Counted from the stretch's first letter, positions 1 to 8,555 are shown. The stretch: 64,000 bases of DNA from Lentimicrobiaceae bacterium (GCA_017993235.1 JAGONC010000005.1:62001-126000), one strand, 5' to 3'. The notes: generated from the sequence alone by a model not told the origin. Program-made: numbers and translations.

Positions 1-467
1 CTCTCTGAGAAGGATTGAGTTAATAAATCAACGGTTTCATTAGATGGTACATCAACTACACTTCCACCATCAATTGCTTTTTGAATAGCAGCGTCGGTGT
101 TATTAGAAGTTAATACTAGCTTTTGGTCCATTTTTCCGTCTTCAACATGAGTTTTTTTACCATTTAAATTCCAATAATCCGTCATTGCCATCCCATCCGG
201 ATCGATAAACCGGATCGGGTTGTTCATACAGTAGGTATAGGGTGACCATTTGCGGGATTTCTCCGCCATCGGGTCCAGCACATGCCACCTGCCTATCTGC
301 GGGTCATAGAACCTTGCCCCGTAATCATACCACTTCAGACCAGCTTCCGTTTGCAGCTCCTTCCGCCCCCTCCCGACCTCCCCCACCCGGGGGAGGAGTG
401 GTGGCTCAGCGTGATTGCATAAGTTCATGTACTGCGGATAGTCCTCTCCTCCACTCATTTTAATCAT
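1..467 (-). CDS. RHS-repeat C-terminal tip, copy A (runs off left edge)
   Basis: An open frame starts at an ATG at 465-467 and is still open at base 1, so the C-terminus is outside the window. The first ~50 residues contain the RHS-associated core hallmark ([15 protein letters not shown], then DPMAEKS, then [11 protein letters not shown]). After the DPDGM junction it switches to a unique sequence, as expected of polymorphic-toxin tips. There is no long YD-repeat barrel upstream, so this is an orphan tip rather than a full RHS protein. The sequence from the start to the DPDGM junction is nearly identical to copy B at 1290-2168, while the tails are unrelated. A 36-bp palindromic repeat is embedded in frame near the N-terminus. 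The function of the tail is not recognised, and expression is uncertain. Confidence 0.6.
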   Translation of the reverse strand, partial: MIKMSGGEDYPQYMNLCNHAEPPLLPRVGEVGRGRKELQTEAGLKWYDYGARFYDPQIGRWHVLDPMAEKSRKWSPYTYCMNNPIRFIDPDGMAMTDYWNLNGKKTHVEDGKMDQKLVLTSNNTDAAIQKAIDGGSVVDVPSNETVDLLTQSFSE

Positions 468-581
468 ATCATCCCATTTTATCCTCGAAATTAATGAAAT
501 AAATCATCCATCATATATCCTGAATCGTTAATCACCCTATCAAGACTCCTCCCCCGAGTGGGGGAGGTTGGGAGGGGGCGG
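363..581. repeat. Inverted pair of 36-bp G/C-rich repeats (copy A)
   Basis: Bases 363-398 and 546-581 are reverse complements of each other apart from two substitutions. Each is itself partly palindromic (CTCCTCCCCC facing GGGGGAGG). They bracket a 147-bp segment containing the start codon of the RHS tip. The inner copy is read in frame as part of the tip ([16 protein letters not shown]). The arrangement resembles a small element with terminal inverted repeats, but no target duplication was found by eye. Confidence 0.75.
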
Positions 582-584
582 ATC

Positions 585-618
585 ATACTTCCTGAAAGCA
601 GGAGCTTTCAGGAAGTAT
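585..618. repeat. Perfect hairpin, 15-bp arms, 4-base loop
   Basis: ATACTTCCTGAAAGC is followed by AGGA and then its exact reverse complement. It lies four bases outside the 36-bp repeat. There is no T-run on either side, so it does not look like an intrinsic terminator. The duplicated block has the equivalent hairpin at 2286-2319 with a different loop. Confidence 0.8.
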
Positions 619-834
619 CCGTCATCCCGGACCACTCCATCCAGCAGCTGGAAGAACTCCTTCCTCAGAACCTCAAATAAACTCTGCGGGGAATAAAAGC
701 CTTTTTGGGTTACAAAGCAAGATGCATCAGGCCGAAGGCTTACCATCACACTGAAGGCTTACGTATTTATTTTCTGTCCAGTTTTTCAAGACCTCTGCAA
801 AAGTGATTCTTTTTCAGATTATTGATATTAAAAG

Positions 835-1293
835 TTAATACGATTTATAAATTTTAATATTGTCAAGAATATTATCAAATAACTTTATATTAGGACATGA
901 AACGTTTTCATATAAGATTGATAAATTATATCTTGAATAACTCTCCTCTCTAAAATAGTATACATTTTTCAAATGTTTTGCAGTATTTGTACAAATACCT
1001 TTTATTATTTTTATTTCTTCATCTAGAACAAATTCACTTAATATTTGACATGAATCTGTTGAAGTTAACGGTTTCTGGACCATTGGACCATATTGAATTG
1101 TTATAATAGAACTGTCAAGAAATGAAAAAGTTATAAAAAATCCTTCCTCATAACTAGTAAAAGTTTTTGTATTTGGCTCAAATATCTTAATTAACAAGTA
1201 GTAATTTCCAAAGAAAATAGTGTCAACTTTTTCTTGGGCAAAGGAATACATTGAATAACAAACACATGTAATTATAAATACTAACCGTTTCAT
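835..1293 (-). CDS. Small exported protein, possible RHS-tip immunity partner
   Basis: Encodes 152 residues with an N-terminal signal peptide (hydrophobic residues 4-18, ending SFAQ). The mature part is acidic and rich in Ile, Tyr and Phe, with no recognisable domain. The ATG overlaps the stop of the upstream RHS tip as ATGA, giving a 4-base overlap typical of translational coupling. Genes directly behind RHS tips often encode cognate immunity proteins. That is the basis for the suggestion; nothing in the protein itself proves it. The region is AT-rich (about one third G+C in a line I counted), unlike the housekeeping genes further right, which suggests transfer. Confidence 0.6.
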   Translation of the reverse strand: MKRLVFIITCVCYSMYSFAQEKVDTIFFGNYYLLIKIFEPNTKTFTSYEEGFFITFSFLDSSIITIQYGPMVQKPLTSTDSCQILSEFVLDEEIKIIKGICTNTAKHLKNVYYFREESYSRYNLSILYENVSCPNIKLFDNILDNIKIYKSY

Positions 1294-2168
1294 TTTATTT
1301 TTCTTTTTCGTAAGTTTATTTTTGTTTCATCTCGCACTGTTTTTATTTGTTTGTCAAGCTTTATATTTTGATCTTCTCTGCCAAAATTTGGAACCATAAC
1401 TTCAAATTCCGAATCCCACTCATATCCTAAAAAAACAGTCTTATAATCATGGAAGGGACTAAAATCCTTATTTCCTGCCTGATTTATATCATAAAAAAAG
1501 GCATGTCCATATGCTTCCTCAGCTAAATTTTGCGCTTGTCTTTCTTCACTCAGTTCATTACTTGTAATTATATAAACATTATCATCTGGGGAAGGTGAGT
1601 CCTCAGCACCAGGTATCATTGTTACTCCTTTCGTTCCATTTTCATCATCGCCGACCAATGGCTCAGATTTTCCCTTATCAGTATATTCCGAAGCTGTTGA
1701 AATAAAATAAATTATTTCGCTGTTAGCTAATGTTTTCAACGCAGTAAAGTTTGCCGATGAACCCTTGTACCTATTTAGTTTTGATACCCTAATTTCACCA
1801 TTCCGGTTGAATTTAATATATCTGGATTCTTTTTCTGTAAGTGTATTATTAATATTTCTTTTAGAGTCATCATCTTTAGCGATAACTCTCATCCCATCCG
1901 GATCGATAAACCGGATCGGGTTGTTCATGCAGTACGTGTAAGGAGACCATCTGCGGGATTTCTCCACCATTGGATCCACCACATGCCACCTCCCAATCTG
2001 CGGATCATAGAACCTTGCCCCGTAATCGTACCACTTCAAACCAGCTTCCGTTTGCAGCTCCTTCCGCCCCCTCCCGACCTCCCCCACCCGGGGGAGGAGT
2101 GGTGGCTCAGCGTGATTGCGTGAGTTCATGTACTGCGGATAGTCCTCTCCTCCACTCATTTCAATCAT
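1290..2168 (-). CDS. RHS-repeat C-terminal tip, copy B
   Basis: Encodes 292 residues. Residues ~1-92 repeat copy A: a start segment, the repeat-encoded [16 protein letters not shown] stretch and the RHS core hallmark ending at DPDGM. Residues ~93-292 are a unique, charged tail with a motif region [11 protein letters not shown] and a lysine-rich C-terminus. The EE/H pattern could suit a nuclease or metal enzyme, but I cannot assign a toxin family. The frame is open only 12 codons upstream of the ATG before an in-frame TGA at 2205-2207, so no large RHS shell is attached. It is translationally coupled to the small exported gene downstream. It may be a silent donor cassette or a remnant. Confidence 0.6.
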   Translation of the reverse strand: MIEMSGGEDYPQYMNSRNHAEPPLLPRVGEVGRGRKELQTEAGLKWYDYGARFYDPQIGRWHVVDPMVEKSRRWSPYTYCMNNPIRFIDPDGMRVIAKDDDSKRNINNTLTEKESRYIKFNRNGEIRVSKLNRYKGSSANFTALKTLANSEIIYFISTASEYTDKGKSEPLVGDDENGTKGVTMIPGAEDSPSPDDNVYIITSNELSEERQAQNLAEEAYGHAFFYDINQAGNKDFSPFHDYKTVFLGYEWDSEFEVMVPNFGREDQNIKLDKQIKTVRDETKINLRKRKIK

Positions 2169-2282
2169 ATCATCCCATTTTATCCTCGAAATTAATGAAA
2201 TAAATCATCCATCATATATCCTGAATTGTTTATCACTCTATCAAAACTCCTCCCCCGAGTGGGGGAGGTTGGGAGGGGGCGG
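2064..2282. repeat. Inverted pair of 36-bp G/C-rich repeats (copy B)
   Basis: Bases 2064-2099 and 2247-2282 repeat the inverted arrangement seen at 363-581, with the same orientation and spacing. The inner copy is again translated in frame within the RHS tip. Confidence 0.75.
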
Positions 2283-2285
2283 ATC

Positions 2286-2319
2286 ATATTTCCTGAAAGC
2301 TTCTGCTTTCAGGAAGTAT
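2286..2319. repeat. Hairpin, 15-bp arms, 4-base loop (copy B)
   Basis: Equivalent of the hairpin at 585-618. One arm base differs so that a G-T pair replaces a G-C pair, and the loop is TTCT instead of AGGA. The stem is kept while the loop drifts, which hints at selection on structure or at the repeat's own mobility. Confidence 0.7.
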
Positions 2320-2577
2320 CCATCATCCCGGACCACTCAATCCAGCAGCTGGAAGAACTCCTTCCTCAGAACCTCAAATGATACTCTGCGGGGAATAAAA
2401 GCCTTTTTGGTTAGGGGTCAGGATGGATCACCCCAGAGGCTTACGTATTAATTTTCTGTCCGGTTTTTCAAAACCATTGAACCCACTGCCTTATTTTACG
2501 AAGAGACCGCTTCGCGTCGTGATGGCTTTGCAGTGAAAATTGACTTTAACTGCAGCCTTTTTAATTATTGATTTTAC

Positions 2578-2585
2578 TACCTTTG
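2578..2585 (+). promoter_or_regulatory. Bacteroidota -7 box, TACCTTTG
   Basis: Exact match to TAnnTTTG 23 bases before the ATG at 2608. No good -33 TTTG is seen at the usual spacing. Confidence 0.5.
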
Positions 2586-2607
2586 AACCCCGTTAAAAAA
2601 TAAATCC

Positions 2608-3144
2608 ATGAAAAAAATACTGATGTTGATGATGATCCATGGTTTATGGCTTCAGCCCCTCTTCGCCCAGCATATCAACCAGACCATCATGGATACCACC
2701 CTTCAACAGGAGGTACTGATCGATACATGCGACAGGATTGGCTTGTCAGGACCGGTATTCGGCGCATTCTTCCAGCAGGAATATGCGACCTACTCACCCT
2801 CGGAAGAGGTCATACAGCAAATTGGCCAGCAACTGAATGTGTATCGCATCACCATCGTGATGGGTTCCTGGTGCGGCGACAGCCAGGAACAGGTGCCCAG
2901 GTTTCTTAAAATACTCGACCAGCTGCATTTCCCGGAGGATCAGGTAACCGTCATATGCGTCGACAGAAAAAAGAAAACCATCCATGCCGATATTCAGCCG
3001 CTGGCTGTCCAGTTAGTCCCCACTTTTATATTTTATAAAGACAACACTGAAGCAGGCCGTATCATCGAAACTCCCTCCGAAACCCTCGAAAAAGACCTGC
3101 TGCATATCCTTCTTAATAACCTTAACTTCAATAACCACAAATAA
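2608..3144 (+). CDS. Exported thioredoxin-family protein
   Basis: Encodes 178 residues with a signal peptide (residues 1-20, ending LFAQ). The core is a thioredoxin fold: a strand ending in VMGSWCGDS around residues 86-94, helix, a second strand (VTVICVDRKKK), and a conserved VPTFIFYKD near 138-147 matching the cis-proline loop of thioredoxins. The active site has a single cysteine (WCGDS) rather than CxxC, so it is unlikely to be a classical dithiol oxidoreductase. It may bind or protect thiols in the periplasm. The last residues (NNLNFNNHK) are encoded by the start of an AT-rich simple repeat, so the C-terminus may have been altered by that repeat. It stands alone ahead of panC. Confidence 0.75.
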   Translation: MKKILMLMMIHGLWLQPLFAQHINQTIMDTTLQQEVLIDTCDRIGLSGPVFGAFFQQEYATYSPSEEVIQQIGQQLNVYRITIVMGSWCGDSQEQVPRFLKILDQLHFPEDQVTVICVDRKKKTIHADIQPLAVQLVPTFIFYKDNTEAGRIIETPSETLEKDLLHILLNNLNFNNHK

Positions 3145-3222
3145 CCACACATCACCACAAATGACCACGAATGACTATAAATAACCATTAATAACAGCGA
3201 AGCGTAATAACAATAAATAACC
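3124..3222. repeat. Degenerate AATAACCAC / AATGACTAT simple repeat
   Basis: About 100 bases of variants on ATAACCAC, ATGACCACG and ATAACCATT, beginning in the last codons of the thioredoxin-family gene. A related stretch lies at 33978-34040. Confidence 0.7.
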
Positions 3223-3244
3223 TTACCCATCCCTATCCCCTCTC

Positions 3245-4087
3245 ATGCTAATCCTCCGCACCATCGTTCAAACAAAGCAGCAGTTGGCTTCTGTCCGTTC
3301 CGCCGGGAAAACGGTGGGCTTCGTTCCCACCATGGGTGCCCTGCACGAAGGACACCTTACCTTGATCCGCACGGCCAAAAAGCAAACGGATTATGTTACG
3401 GCGAGTATCTTTGTCAATCCCATCCAATTCAACAACCCCGAAGATCTTTTAAAATACCCAAGGGAAGAGGAATCGGACATTCGGAAACTGAAGGAAGCTG
3501 GTTGCGATATGGTGTTCATTCCCCCCGTTGAAGAAATGTATCCCGAACCCGATACAACCCTCTTCGATTTTGGAGACCTTGGCAGGGTCATGGAAGGCAA
3601 ATTTCGACCGGGACATTTTAATGGTGTGGCCATTGTTGTGAAAAAGCTTTTTGAGATCATACAACCCCATCAGGCCTTCTTTGGTGAAAAGGATTATCAG
3701 CAGCTTGCCATCATCCGGCGCATGGTCAAACAGCTTCACCTGCCCGTCAGGATCATACCCTGCAAAACGGTCAGGGAGCCCGACGGATTGGCCATGAGCT
3801 CAAGGAACAAGCGGCTCTCCCCGGAAGAACGGACTATTGCCCCTGTGATCTATCAGATCTTAAAAAAGGCGAAAAAAATGAAAAAAAAGCTGACGGTTCA
3901 ACAGGTGACCGAATGGGCAAGATCTGAATTTCTGAAGCATCCGGCTTTTTCACTGGAGTACTTCGAAATCGTGGATGCAGATACGCTTCTGCCGGTTGAA
4001 AGCTGGGAAAGCCATGAAAGAGTCGTCGCCTGCACTGCCGCATACCTGGGAAAGGTGCGGCTGATCGATAATATCCAATTTTATTAG
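3245..4087 (+). CDS. panC: Pantoate--beta-alanine ligase
   Basis: Encodes 280 residues, the usual length. It joins pantoate and beta-alanine with ATP to make pantothenate in the cytoplasm, the last step before coenzyme A synthesis. The N-terminal Rossmann nucleotidyltransferase fold carries the HIGH-type motif in [13 protein letters not shown] (~residues 26-38). The [19 protein letters not shown] segment binds pantoate, GEKDYQQL is the conserved mid-protein motif, and MSSRNKRLS (~residue 181) is the KMSKS-like ATP loop. It is followed 16 bases later by panD, which supplies the beta-alanine, so the two final pantothenate reactions are adjacent. Confidence 0.97.
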   Translation: MLILRTIVQTKQQLASVRSAGKTVGFVPTMGALHEGHLTLIRTAKKQTDYVTASIFVNPIQFNNPEDLLKYPREEESDIRKLKEAGCDMVFIPPVEEMYPEPDTTLFDFGDLGRVMEGKFRPGHFNGVAIVVKKLFEIIQPHQAFFGEKDYQQLAIIRRMVKQLHLPVRIIPCKTVREPDGLAMSSRNKRLSPEERTIAPVIYQILKKAKKMKKKLTVQQVTEWARSEFLKHPAFSLEYFEIVDADTLLPVESWESHERVVACTAAYLGKVRLIDNIQFY

Positions 4088-4095
4088 TATTTTTG
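4088..4095 (+). promoter_or_regulatory. Possible panD -7 box, TATTTTTG
   Basis: TAnnTTTG match starting directly after the panC stop and 8 bases before the panD ATG. If used, the panD transcript would have almost no leader. No clear -33 element. Confidence 0.35.
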
Positions 4096-4103
4096 CGACC
4101 ACT

Positions 4104-4451
4104 ATGCAAATACATATCCTAAAATCCAAGATTCATCGGGCCACCATTACTGATTCCAACCTGAACTACATGGGCAGTGTGACCATCGATGAGGACTTGC
4201 TGGATGCAGCCCATATCCTTGAGAACGAACAGGTCCATATATTAAACGTCAATAACGGTGAACGCTTTATCACCTATGTCATAAAGGGCAGACGTGGCTC
4301 GGGCGAAGTGGTGATGAATGGAGCAGCAGCCCGCAAAGTCGAGATCGGCGACATTATCCTGATCGTATCCTATGCAGTCATGGATCTGGAAGAGGCAAAG
4401 CACTACTCCCCCATTATCCTTTTCCCGGATAAGGATAACAAAATAAAATAA
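4104..4451 (+). CDS. panD: Aspartate 1-decarboxylase
   Basis: Encodes 115 residues, normal for the family. It decarboxylates L-aspartate to beta-alanine for pantothenate synthesis. The protein is made as a proenzyme that cuts itself between Gly24 and Ser25 (NYMGSVTID), turning Ser25 into the pyruvoyl cofactor. Lys9 near the N-terminus and the [20 protein letters not shown] segment are typical. It lies between panC and a membrane protein whose start is 3 bases after this stop, so all three are likely co-transcribed. Confidence 0.96.
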   Translation: MQIHILKSKIHRATITDSNLNYMGSVTIDEDLLDAAHILENEQVHILNVNNGERFITYVIKGRRGSGEVVMNGAAARKVEIGDIILIVSYAVMDLEEAKHYSPIILFPDKDNKIK

Positions 4452-4454
4452 CGG

Positions 4455-5495
4455 TTGAAGAAAACGCTTGCAACGATCGGGAAACTCATTTTTTTCCTGA
4501 GTCTCGGGGTGTTTTTCATCTGGCTCTTTGTGCGAAACCTGACCCCCGGAGAAAAGGAAGAAATATGGGAATCGTTCAGGCAGGCGGATTATACCTGGAT
4601 ACTTCTTTCCCTGATCCTAGGCATCATAAGCCATATCAGCCGCTCCATCCGCTGGAAAATGCTTTTGGAGCCTATGGGGTATCATCCCAGATTCAGCAAT
4701 GTCATTTTTGCGGTCTTCATCGGTTATTTTGCCAATCTTGCCTTACCCCGGCTGGGAGAGGTAAGCCGGTGCGGCGTACTGTCGAAGTACGAGAAAATTC
4801 CCTTTCAGAAGTCGTTTGGTACCGTGGTCACCGAACGGGCGATCGATCTTCTCATTTTCGCACTCCTGTTCCTGCTTAACCTGGCCATACAATTCGGCAG
4901 GGTATCGGATTATATCTCTCAAAAGATCATTCACCCCATACAGGGAAAACTGGAGGTTTTCAATGGCACGAATTACCTGATCTACCTGTTGATTGGAGGC
5001 CTGGTCTTTTTCTTTGCACTGCTGTATTTCCTGCGAAAGAATTTCAATCAGACAGGGGTATACAAAAAAATTAAAGAGGTGATCATGGGTTTTCTCGAAG
5101 GTCTGAAATCCCTCGCACATATTAAAAAGCCCTTCTGGTTCATCTTTCATTCCGTGTTGATCTGGATGCTTTATTATGCCATGACGATGGTGGTCTTTAA
5201 CTGTCTTCCCGAAACAAAGGGAATATCGCTGACCGCCGGCTTTGCGGTCTATATCTTTGCCACGATCGGTGTAATGATCGTACAGGGAGGCATCGGGATC
5301 TATCCCGCCATTGTGGCTGAAACCCTGTTTCTTTATCATATACCGGAAACCAAAGGGTATGCAATGGGCTGGCTGTTATGGTCAGGGCAGACCGTGATGA
5401 TCATACTGGCTGGAATTATTTCGTTAATTTTGTTACCCTTAATGAACAAAACTTCCCATGGGAAAGATCGACCTCATCCGGTCCAGGATCCTTGA
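4455..5495 (+). CDS. YbhN / flippase-like integral membrane protein (UPF0104)
   Basis: Encodes 346 residues with roughly eight hydrophobic segments, starting at residues ~8-25 and ~45-62. Conserved family features include SIRWKMLLEP after the second segment, GYFANLALPRLGEVSRCGVL (~96-115) and VVTERAIDLL. The family includes YbhN and the membrane domain of lysylphosphatidylglycerol synthase, and it is often called flippase-like. The substrate cannot be told from sequence. The start is TTG, 3 bases after panD. The gene's 3' end overlaps the next gene by 38 bases in another frame. Confidence 0.85.
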   Translation: MKKTLATIGKLIFFLSLGVFFIWLFVRNLTPGEKEEIWESFRQADYTWILLSLILGIISHISRSIRWKMLLEPMGYHPRFSNVIFAVFIGYFANLALPRLGEVSRCGVLSKYEKIPFQKSFGTVVTERAIDLLIFALLFLLNLAIQFGRVSDYISQKIIHPIQGKLEVFNGTNYLIYLLIGGLVFFFALLYFLRKNFNQTGVYKKIKEVIMGFLEGLKSLAHIKKPFWFIFHSVLIWMLYYAMTMVVFNCLPETKGISLTAGFAVYIFATIGVMIVQGGIGIYPAIVAETLFLYHIPETKGYAMGWLLWSGQTVMIILAGIISLILLPLMNKTSHGKDRPHPVQDP

Positions 5496-5949
5496 TATGC
5501 CTTCGCTGGAACGCAGATTGGCCATCTGGAGGTTCCGGGGCGAAAAGATCGTATTCACAAACGGGTGCTTTGATATCCTGCACCTGGGACATATTGACTA
5601 TCTATCCAGGGCAGCGGATCTGGGAGATGTACTGATCGTGGGATTGAATGCTGATGATTCGGTCAGGCGGCTGAAGGGAGCCACAAGACCCGTAAATGAT
5701 GAGCATGCCCGCGCAATGGTCTTATCTTCCCTCAGCTTTGTCACTGCGGTCGTTCTTTTCAGCAGCGACACACCCTACGAGCTCATACAGACCATCCAGC
5801 CGGATGTGCTTGTCAAAGGCGCTGATTACAGCGTTGAGGAAATTGCAGGGCATGATATCGTTATTTCCAGGGGAGGGCAGGTGGTGACCATTGATCTCCT
5901 GCCGGGGTATTCTTCAACCGATATCATCCGAAAAACAAGTATTCACTGA
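5458..5949 (+). CDS. rfaE2: D-glycero-beta-D-manno-heptose 1-phosphate adenylyltransferase
   Basis: Encodes 163 residues, corresponding to the C-terminal (adenylyltransferase) half of E. coli HldE. It transfers AMP to heptose 1-phosphate to make ADP-heptose for the lipopolysaccharide core. The cytidylyltransferase-like fold shows FTNGCFDILHLGHIDYL (~33-49, HxGH motif), GLNADDSVRRLKG and the late SSTDIIRK (ISTS/T-type motif). No kinase half is present here, which is the split arrangement common in Bacteroidota. It overlaps the upstream membrane-protein gene by 38 bases, pointing to co-expression. Confidence 0.92.
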   Translation: MGKIDLIRSRILDMPSLERRLAIWRFRGEKIVFTNGCFDILHLGHIDYLSRAADLGDVLIVGLNADDSVRRLKGATRPVNDEHARAMVLSSLSFVTAVVLFSSDTPYELIQTIQPDVLVKGADYSVEEIAGHDIVISRGGQVVTIDLLPGYSSTDIIRKTSIH

Positions 5950-5976
5950 TGCATCACGATTAATACCTCATTTGCC

Positions 5977-7335
5977 TTGTCAAAAGCCAAAACTGTTTTT
6001 TTCTGCCAGAATTGTGGTGCACAGTCGGTCAAATGGATCGGACGGTGCCCTTCCTGTGGTGAATGGAATTCCTATCTGGAGGAGGTCATCCATCCGGAAC
6101 GCCGTGATGATCGTTCAACGGCTGGCAGGGAAAAGGAACCCAGGCTGATCACCGAAATCGACTGGTCGGACCAGCAGCGGGTCAGCACGGCCGATCAGGA
6201 GCTTGACAGGGTGCTGGGAGGCGGTCTTGTTCCCGGTTCGCTGGTACTGGTGGGGGGAGAACCGGGCATTGGAAAATCCACCCTGATGATGCAGGTTGCC
6301 CTGAAGATGGAAGGAAAGCGGATCCTTTACGTCTCGGGAGAAGAAAGCGATCAGCAGCTGCGCATGCGCGGTAACCGGCTGGGTATCCGGAACAGGAGCC
6401 TTTATATTCTTACGGAAACCTCCCTGCAAACCATTCTCCATCAGCTTGAAAAAGTCAAACCCGACCTGGTGATCGTTGACTCCATCCAGACACTGCAGAC
6501 CGATGTGGTGGATTCCTCCCAGGGTTCTGTCAGCCAGGTGCGCGAATGCACTGCCGAACTGCAGAAACTGGCCAAGGTCAGCGGCATGCCGGTGATCCTC
6601 ATCGGACATATCACCAAAGAAGGGTACCTGGCCGGGCCAAAAGTGCTGGAACATATGGTCGATACTGTACTCCAGTTTGAAGGTGACCGCCATCATGTTT
6701 ACCGGATCCTCCGTGCGACAAAGAACCGGTTCGGATCGGTGTCGGAACTGGGTATTTACGAAATGCAGGGCAATGGACTGAGGGAAGTTTCCAATCCCTC
6801 GGAGATCCTGTTGTCACAGCGCGACGACCAGTTGAGCGGAGTGGTGATCGCTGCGACCATTGAAGGATTGCGCCCGATGCTCATCGAGACCCAGGCACTG
6901 GTCAGCACGGCGGCGTACGGTACGCCCCAGCGCTCTGCCACGGGCTTTGATGTGCGCCGCATGAACATGCTACTGGCCGTTCTTGAAAAAAGAAGCGGCT
7001 TCCGGCTGGGAATGAAAGATGTATTCCTCAACATTGCAGGAGGAATCAAAGTGGACGATCCGGCCATCGACCTTGCCGTGATCTGTGCGATCCTCTCTTC
7101 CAATGCCGATATACCGGTGAACAAAAATATCTGCTTCGCTGCCGAGGTGGGGCTGTCAGGAGAAATACGCGCGGTGAACCGTATCGAGTCCAGGATCCTG
7201 GAAGCCGAAAAGCTGGGATTTGAAAAGATCTTCATTTCCGGCTATAACCGTAAGAATCTTGATATAAAGAAATTCTCCATCCAGATCATACCGGCCCGGA
7301 GAATCGAGGAAGTTTATGCAATGCTGTTTGGTTAG
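5977..7335 (+). CDS. radA: DNA repair protein RadA
   Basis: Encodes 452 residues. It is a RecA-like ATPase that aids branch migration in homologous recombination. The order is a four-cysteine zinc finger (CQNCGAQ...CPSCGEW, residues ~9-28), Walker A GGEPGIGKST (~91-100), Walker B LVIVDSIQT, the RadA-specific KNRFGS motif (~250), and a C-terminal Lon-protease-like domain. The start is probably the TTG at 5977, since no ATG in this frame lies between the previous stop and the zinc finger. The 3' end overlaps the convergent PepSY gene by 4 bases. Confidence 0.96.
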   Translation: MSKAKTVFFCQNCGAQSVKWIGRCPSCGEWNSYLEEVIHPERRDDRSTAGREKEPRLITEIDWSDQQRVSTADQELDRVLGGGLVPGSLVLVGGEPGIGKSTLMMQVALKMEGKRILYVSGEESDQQLRMRGNRLGIRNRSLYILTETSLQTILHQLEKVKPDLVIVDSIQTLQTDVVDSSQGSVSQVRECTAELQKLAKVSGMPVILIGHITKEGYLAGPKVLEHMVDTVLQFEGDRHHVYRILRATKNRFGSVSELGIYEMQGNGLREVSNPSEILLSQRDDQLSGVVIAATIEGLRPMLIETQALVSTAAYGTPQRSATGFDVRRMNMLLAVLEKRSGFRLGMKDVFLNIAGGIKVDDPAIDLAVICAILSSNADIPVNKNICFAAEVGLSGEIRAVNRIESRILEAEKLGFEKIFISGYNRKNLDIKKFSIQIIPARRIEEVYAMLFG

Positions 7336-7904
7336 CGATTCCCTCCCTTGTAAAGGAAAAGAAAGATCAGGGGTATGATGATCCCCGCCAGGGTTATCCA
7401 TGCGCCACGCCGCGTAATTCCGTTCTTCCCCCTTAAAACGAACAATCCGGTGATCGCCAGCAGGGTGAGTGCGCCTGCATAGATATCCGAAAACCAGGTC
7501 CACCACCTCGATGGATTATAATGCAGGAAATTTACCTGGTGGAACAGCGGCCGCCGCCGGAGGGTCTCAATCGTTCCGGTACCCGTTTCCAGATCAAAGG
7601 TGGCGGTTCCGTGATCAAGAAATACCTTAAGTGTCTGACTGTCAGGAAAATAATGTTTCTTGTATTCTTTTTTCAGCCCTGCCTGACCCAGCATATCCAT
7701 GACCTGTTCCTCAGAAAGAATGTTGGTGGTTTCAGGTATTTTTACGATTACCTGCCAGTTTCTAATAATATAATTCGGATTCCAATCCCTGATATGGTTC
7801 AGTGCAATGCCCGACAGGGCATAGATGATGGTCATCCCAAAAAAGAAATATCCAAAATCACGGTGGATTGCATTATTCCACCTTCTCCACCTGAAAGCAG
7901 CCAT
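7332..7904 (-). CDS. PepSY-associated membrane protein
   Basis: Encodes 190 residues. Transmembrane segments are at residues ~18-37 (FFFGMTIIYALSGIALNH, preceded by the conserved IHRDFG), ~137-155 and ~165-183. The loop between the first two contains a PepSY-like fold (VMDMLGQAGL...LKVFLDHGTATFDLETGTG). LHYNPSRWWTWFSDIYAGAL is the typical PepSY_TM signature. Such proteins often accompany metal or redox transport, but no partner is present here. It is probably co-transcribed with the OB-fold lipoprotein 11 bases upstream. Confidence 0.8.
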   Translation of the reverse strand: MAAFRWRRWNNAIHRDFGYFFFGMTIIYALSGIALNHIRDWNPNYIIRNWQVIVKIPETTNILSEEQVMDMLGQAGLKKEYKKHYFPDSQTLKVFLDHGTATFDLETGTGTIETLRRRPLFHQVNFLHYNPSRWWTWFSDIYAGALTLLAITGLFVLRGKNGITRRGAWITLAGIIIPLIFLFLYKGGNR

Positions 7905-7915
7905 CCGTGAAAAAA

Positions 7916-8518
7916 TTAATTACTCTTTTGGGTGTATTCAGAGCAGATGACGGATAAGAAAGAGAGGTATCCTTTATCGCTTGCTGCAATCTGGGCGCGG
8001 TAACCGGCAATCTGATCCCAGGCCTCCGTATGGGTTCCCTGGTCGGCCTGTTCGCCCATTCCGGCATGAACGCCTTCGGCAGGTGCCTCCTGCTGGGAGG
8101 ATTCAGGTTCGGCAGTCTCCTGTGCTTCAGCTGCTTCCTGGTCCTTTAGTTCTTTTTCCCATTCCGCAAGGTATTGCTCATCCACCTTTAATTCATCTAC
8201 AATGCCCCTGACGATCACATCCGTGCCTTCCAGCGCAACATCAAAAACGGAAATGTTTTCGCCGGTGACGACCTTAACACGCCCTGCTCCGTCCGGTTGC
8301 ACCAGAAACATCCGTTTACCGCTGTGACGGCAGACATGATCCACCAGTCCTTCGATCTGGATTTCCTTCCCGATATATTGCCCGGCAAGCGAATCAAAGT
8401 TTGCCACCGTGAGAACCGGAGTTCCTGTATTTTCATTCTGCTGTTCCTGCCCGGAACGGGTTCCGCATGAAGCCAGCATAAGGGAAAAAGCGATAAAAAA
8501 GAACAAACGACTCTTCAT
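7916..8518 (-). CDS. Lipoprotein with OB-fold-like domain
   Basis: Encodes 200 residues counted from MKSRLFFF. This start is chosen because it gives a clean lipoprotein signal (LMLASC) and is preceded by a GGAGG ribosome site at 8524-8528; an earlier in-frame start at 8611 would cover the promoter. After a Gln/Asn-rich linker, residues ~30-105 look like an OB fold (YIGKEIQIEGLVDHVCRHSGKRMFLV...VIVRGIVDEL), similar to DUF4920-type proteins. A low-complexity Glu/Ala/Gln stretch (~120-160) follows. It is likely anchored in the envelope; the ligand is unknown. Confidence 0.7.
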   Translation of the reverse strand: MKSRLFFFIAFSLMLASCGTRSGQEQQNENTGTPVLTVANFDSLAGQYIGKEIQIEGLVDHVCRHSGKRMFLVQPDGAGRVKVVTGENISVFDVALEGTDVIVRGIVDELKVDEQYLAEWEKELKDQEAAEAQETAEPESSQQEAPAEGVHAGMGEQADQGTHTEAWDQIAGYRAQIAASDKGYLSFLSVICSEYTQKSN

Positions 8519-8555
8519 AGTTACCTCCGTAATAAATGATTGATGGTTTCGTTTA

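Larger units (their letters stand above)
190..793. repeat. Direct repeat, copy A of ~590 bp RHS-core block
   Basis: This block is nearly identical to 1891-2474. It covers the RHS core coding segment, the start region, the palindromic repeats and a non-coding stretch ending near a TTTTCTGTCC motif. Identity begins exactly at the RHS DPDGM junction and fades after the TTTTCTGTCC motif. The 367 bases between the tip start at 467 and the small gene ending at 835 contain only this repeat material and AT-rich sequence. Confidence 0.85.
1891..2474. repeat. Direct repeat, copy B of ~590 bp RHS-core block
   Basis: Second copy of the block at 190-793. The 439 bases between the tip start (2168) and the next gene (2608) consist of this repeat tail plus a short promoter region. 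Scattered substitutions and small indels separate the copies (for example near 2380-2440), so the duplication is not brand new. Confidence 0.85.

Noticed and set aside
585-618. Intrinsic terminator
   Set aside because: Perfect stem but no T-run on either side.
540-749. 69-residue frame on the minus strand in the duplicated block
   Set aside because: It is made of repeat and hairpin sequence, the copy B version is frameshifted, and no family is recognised.
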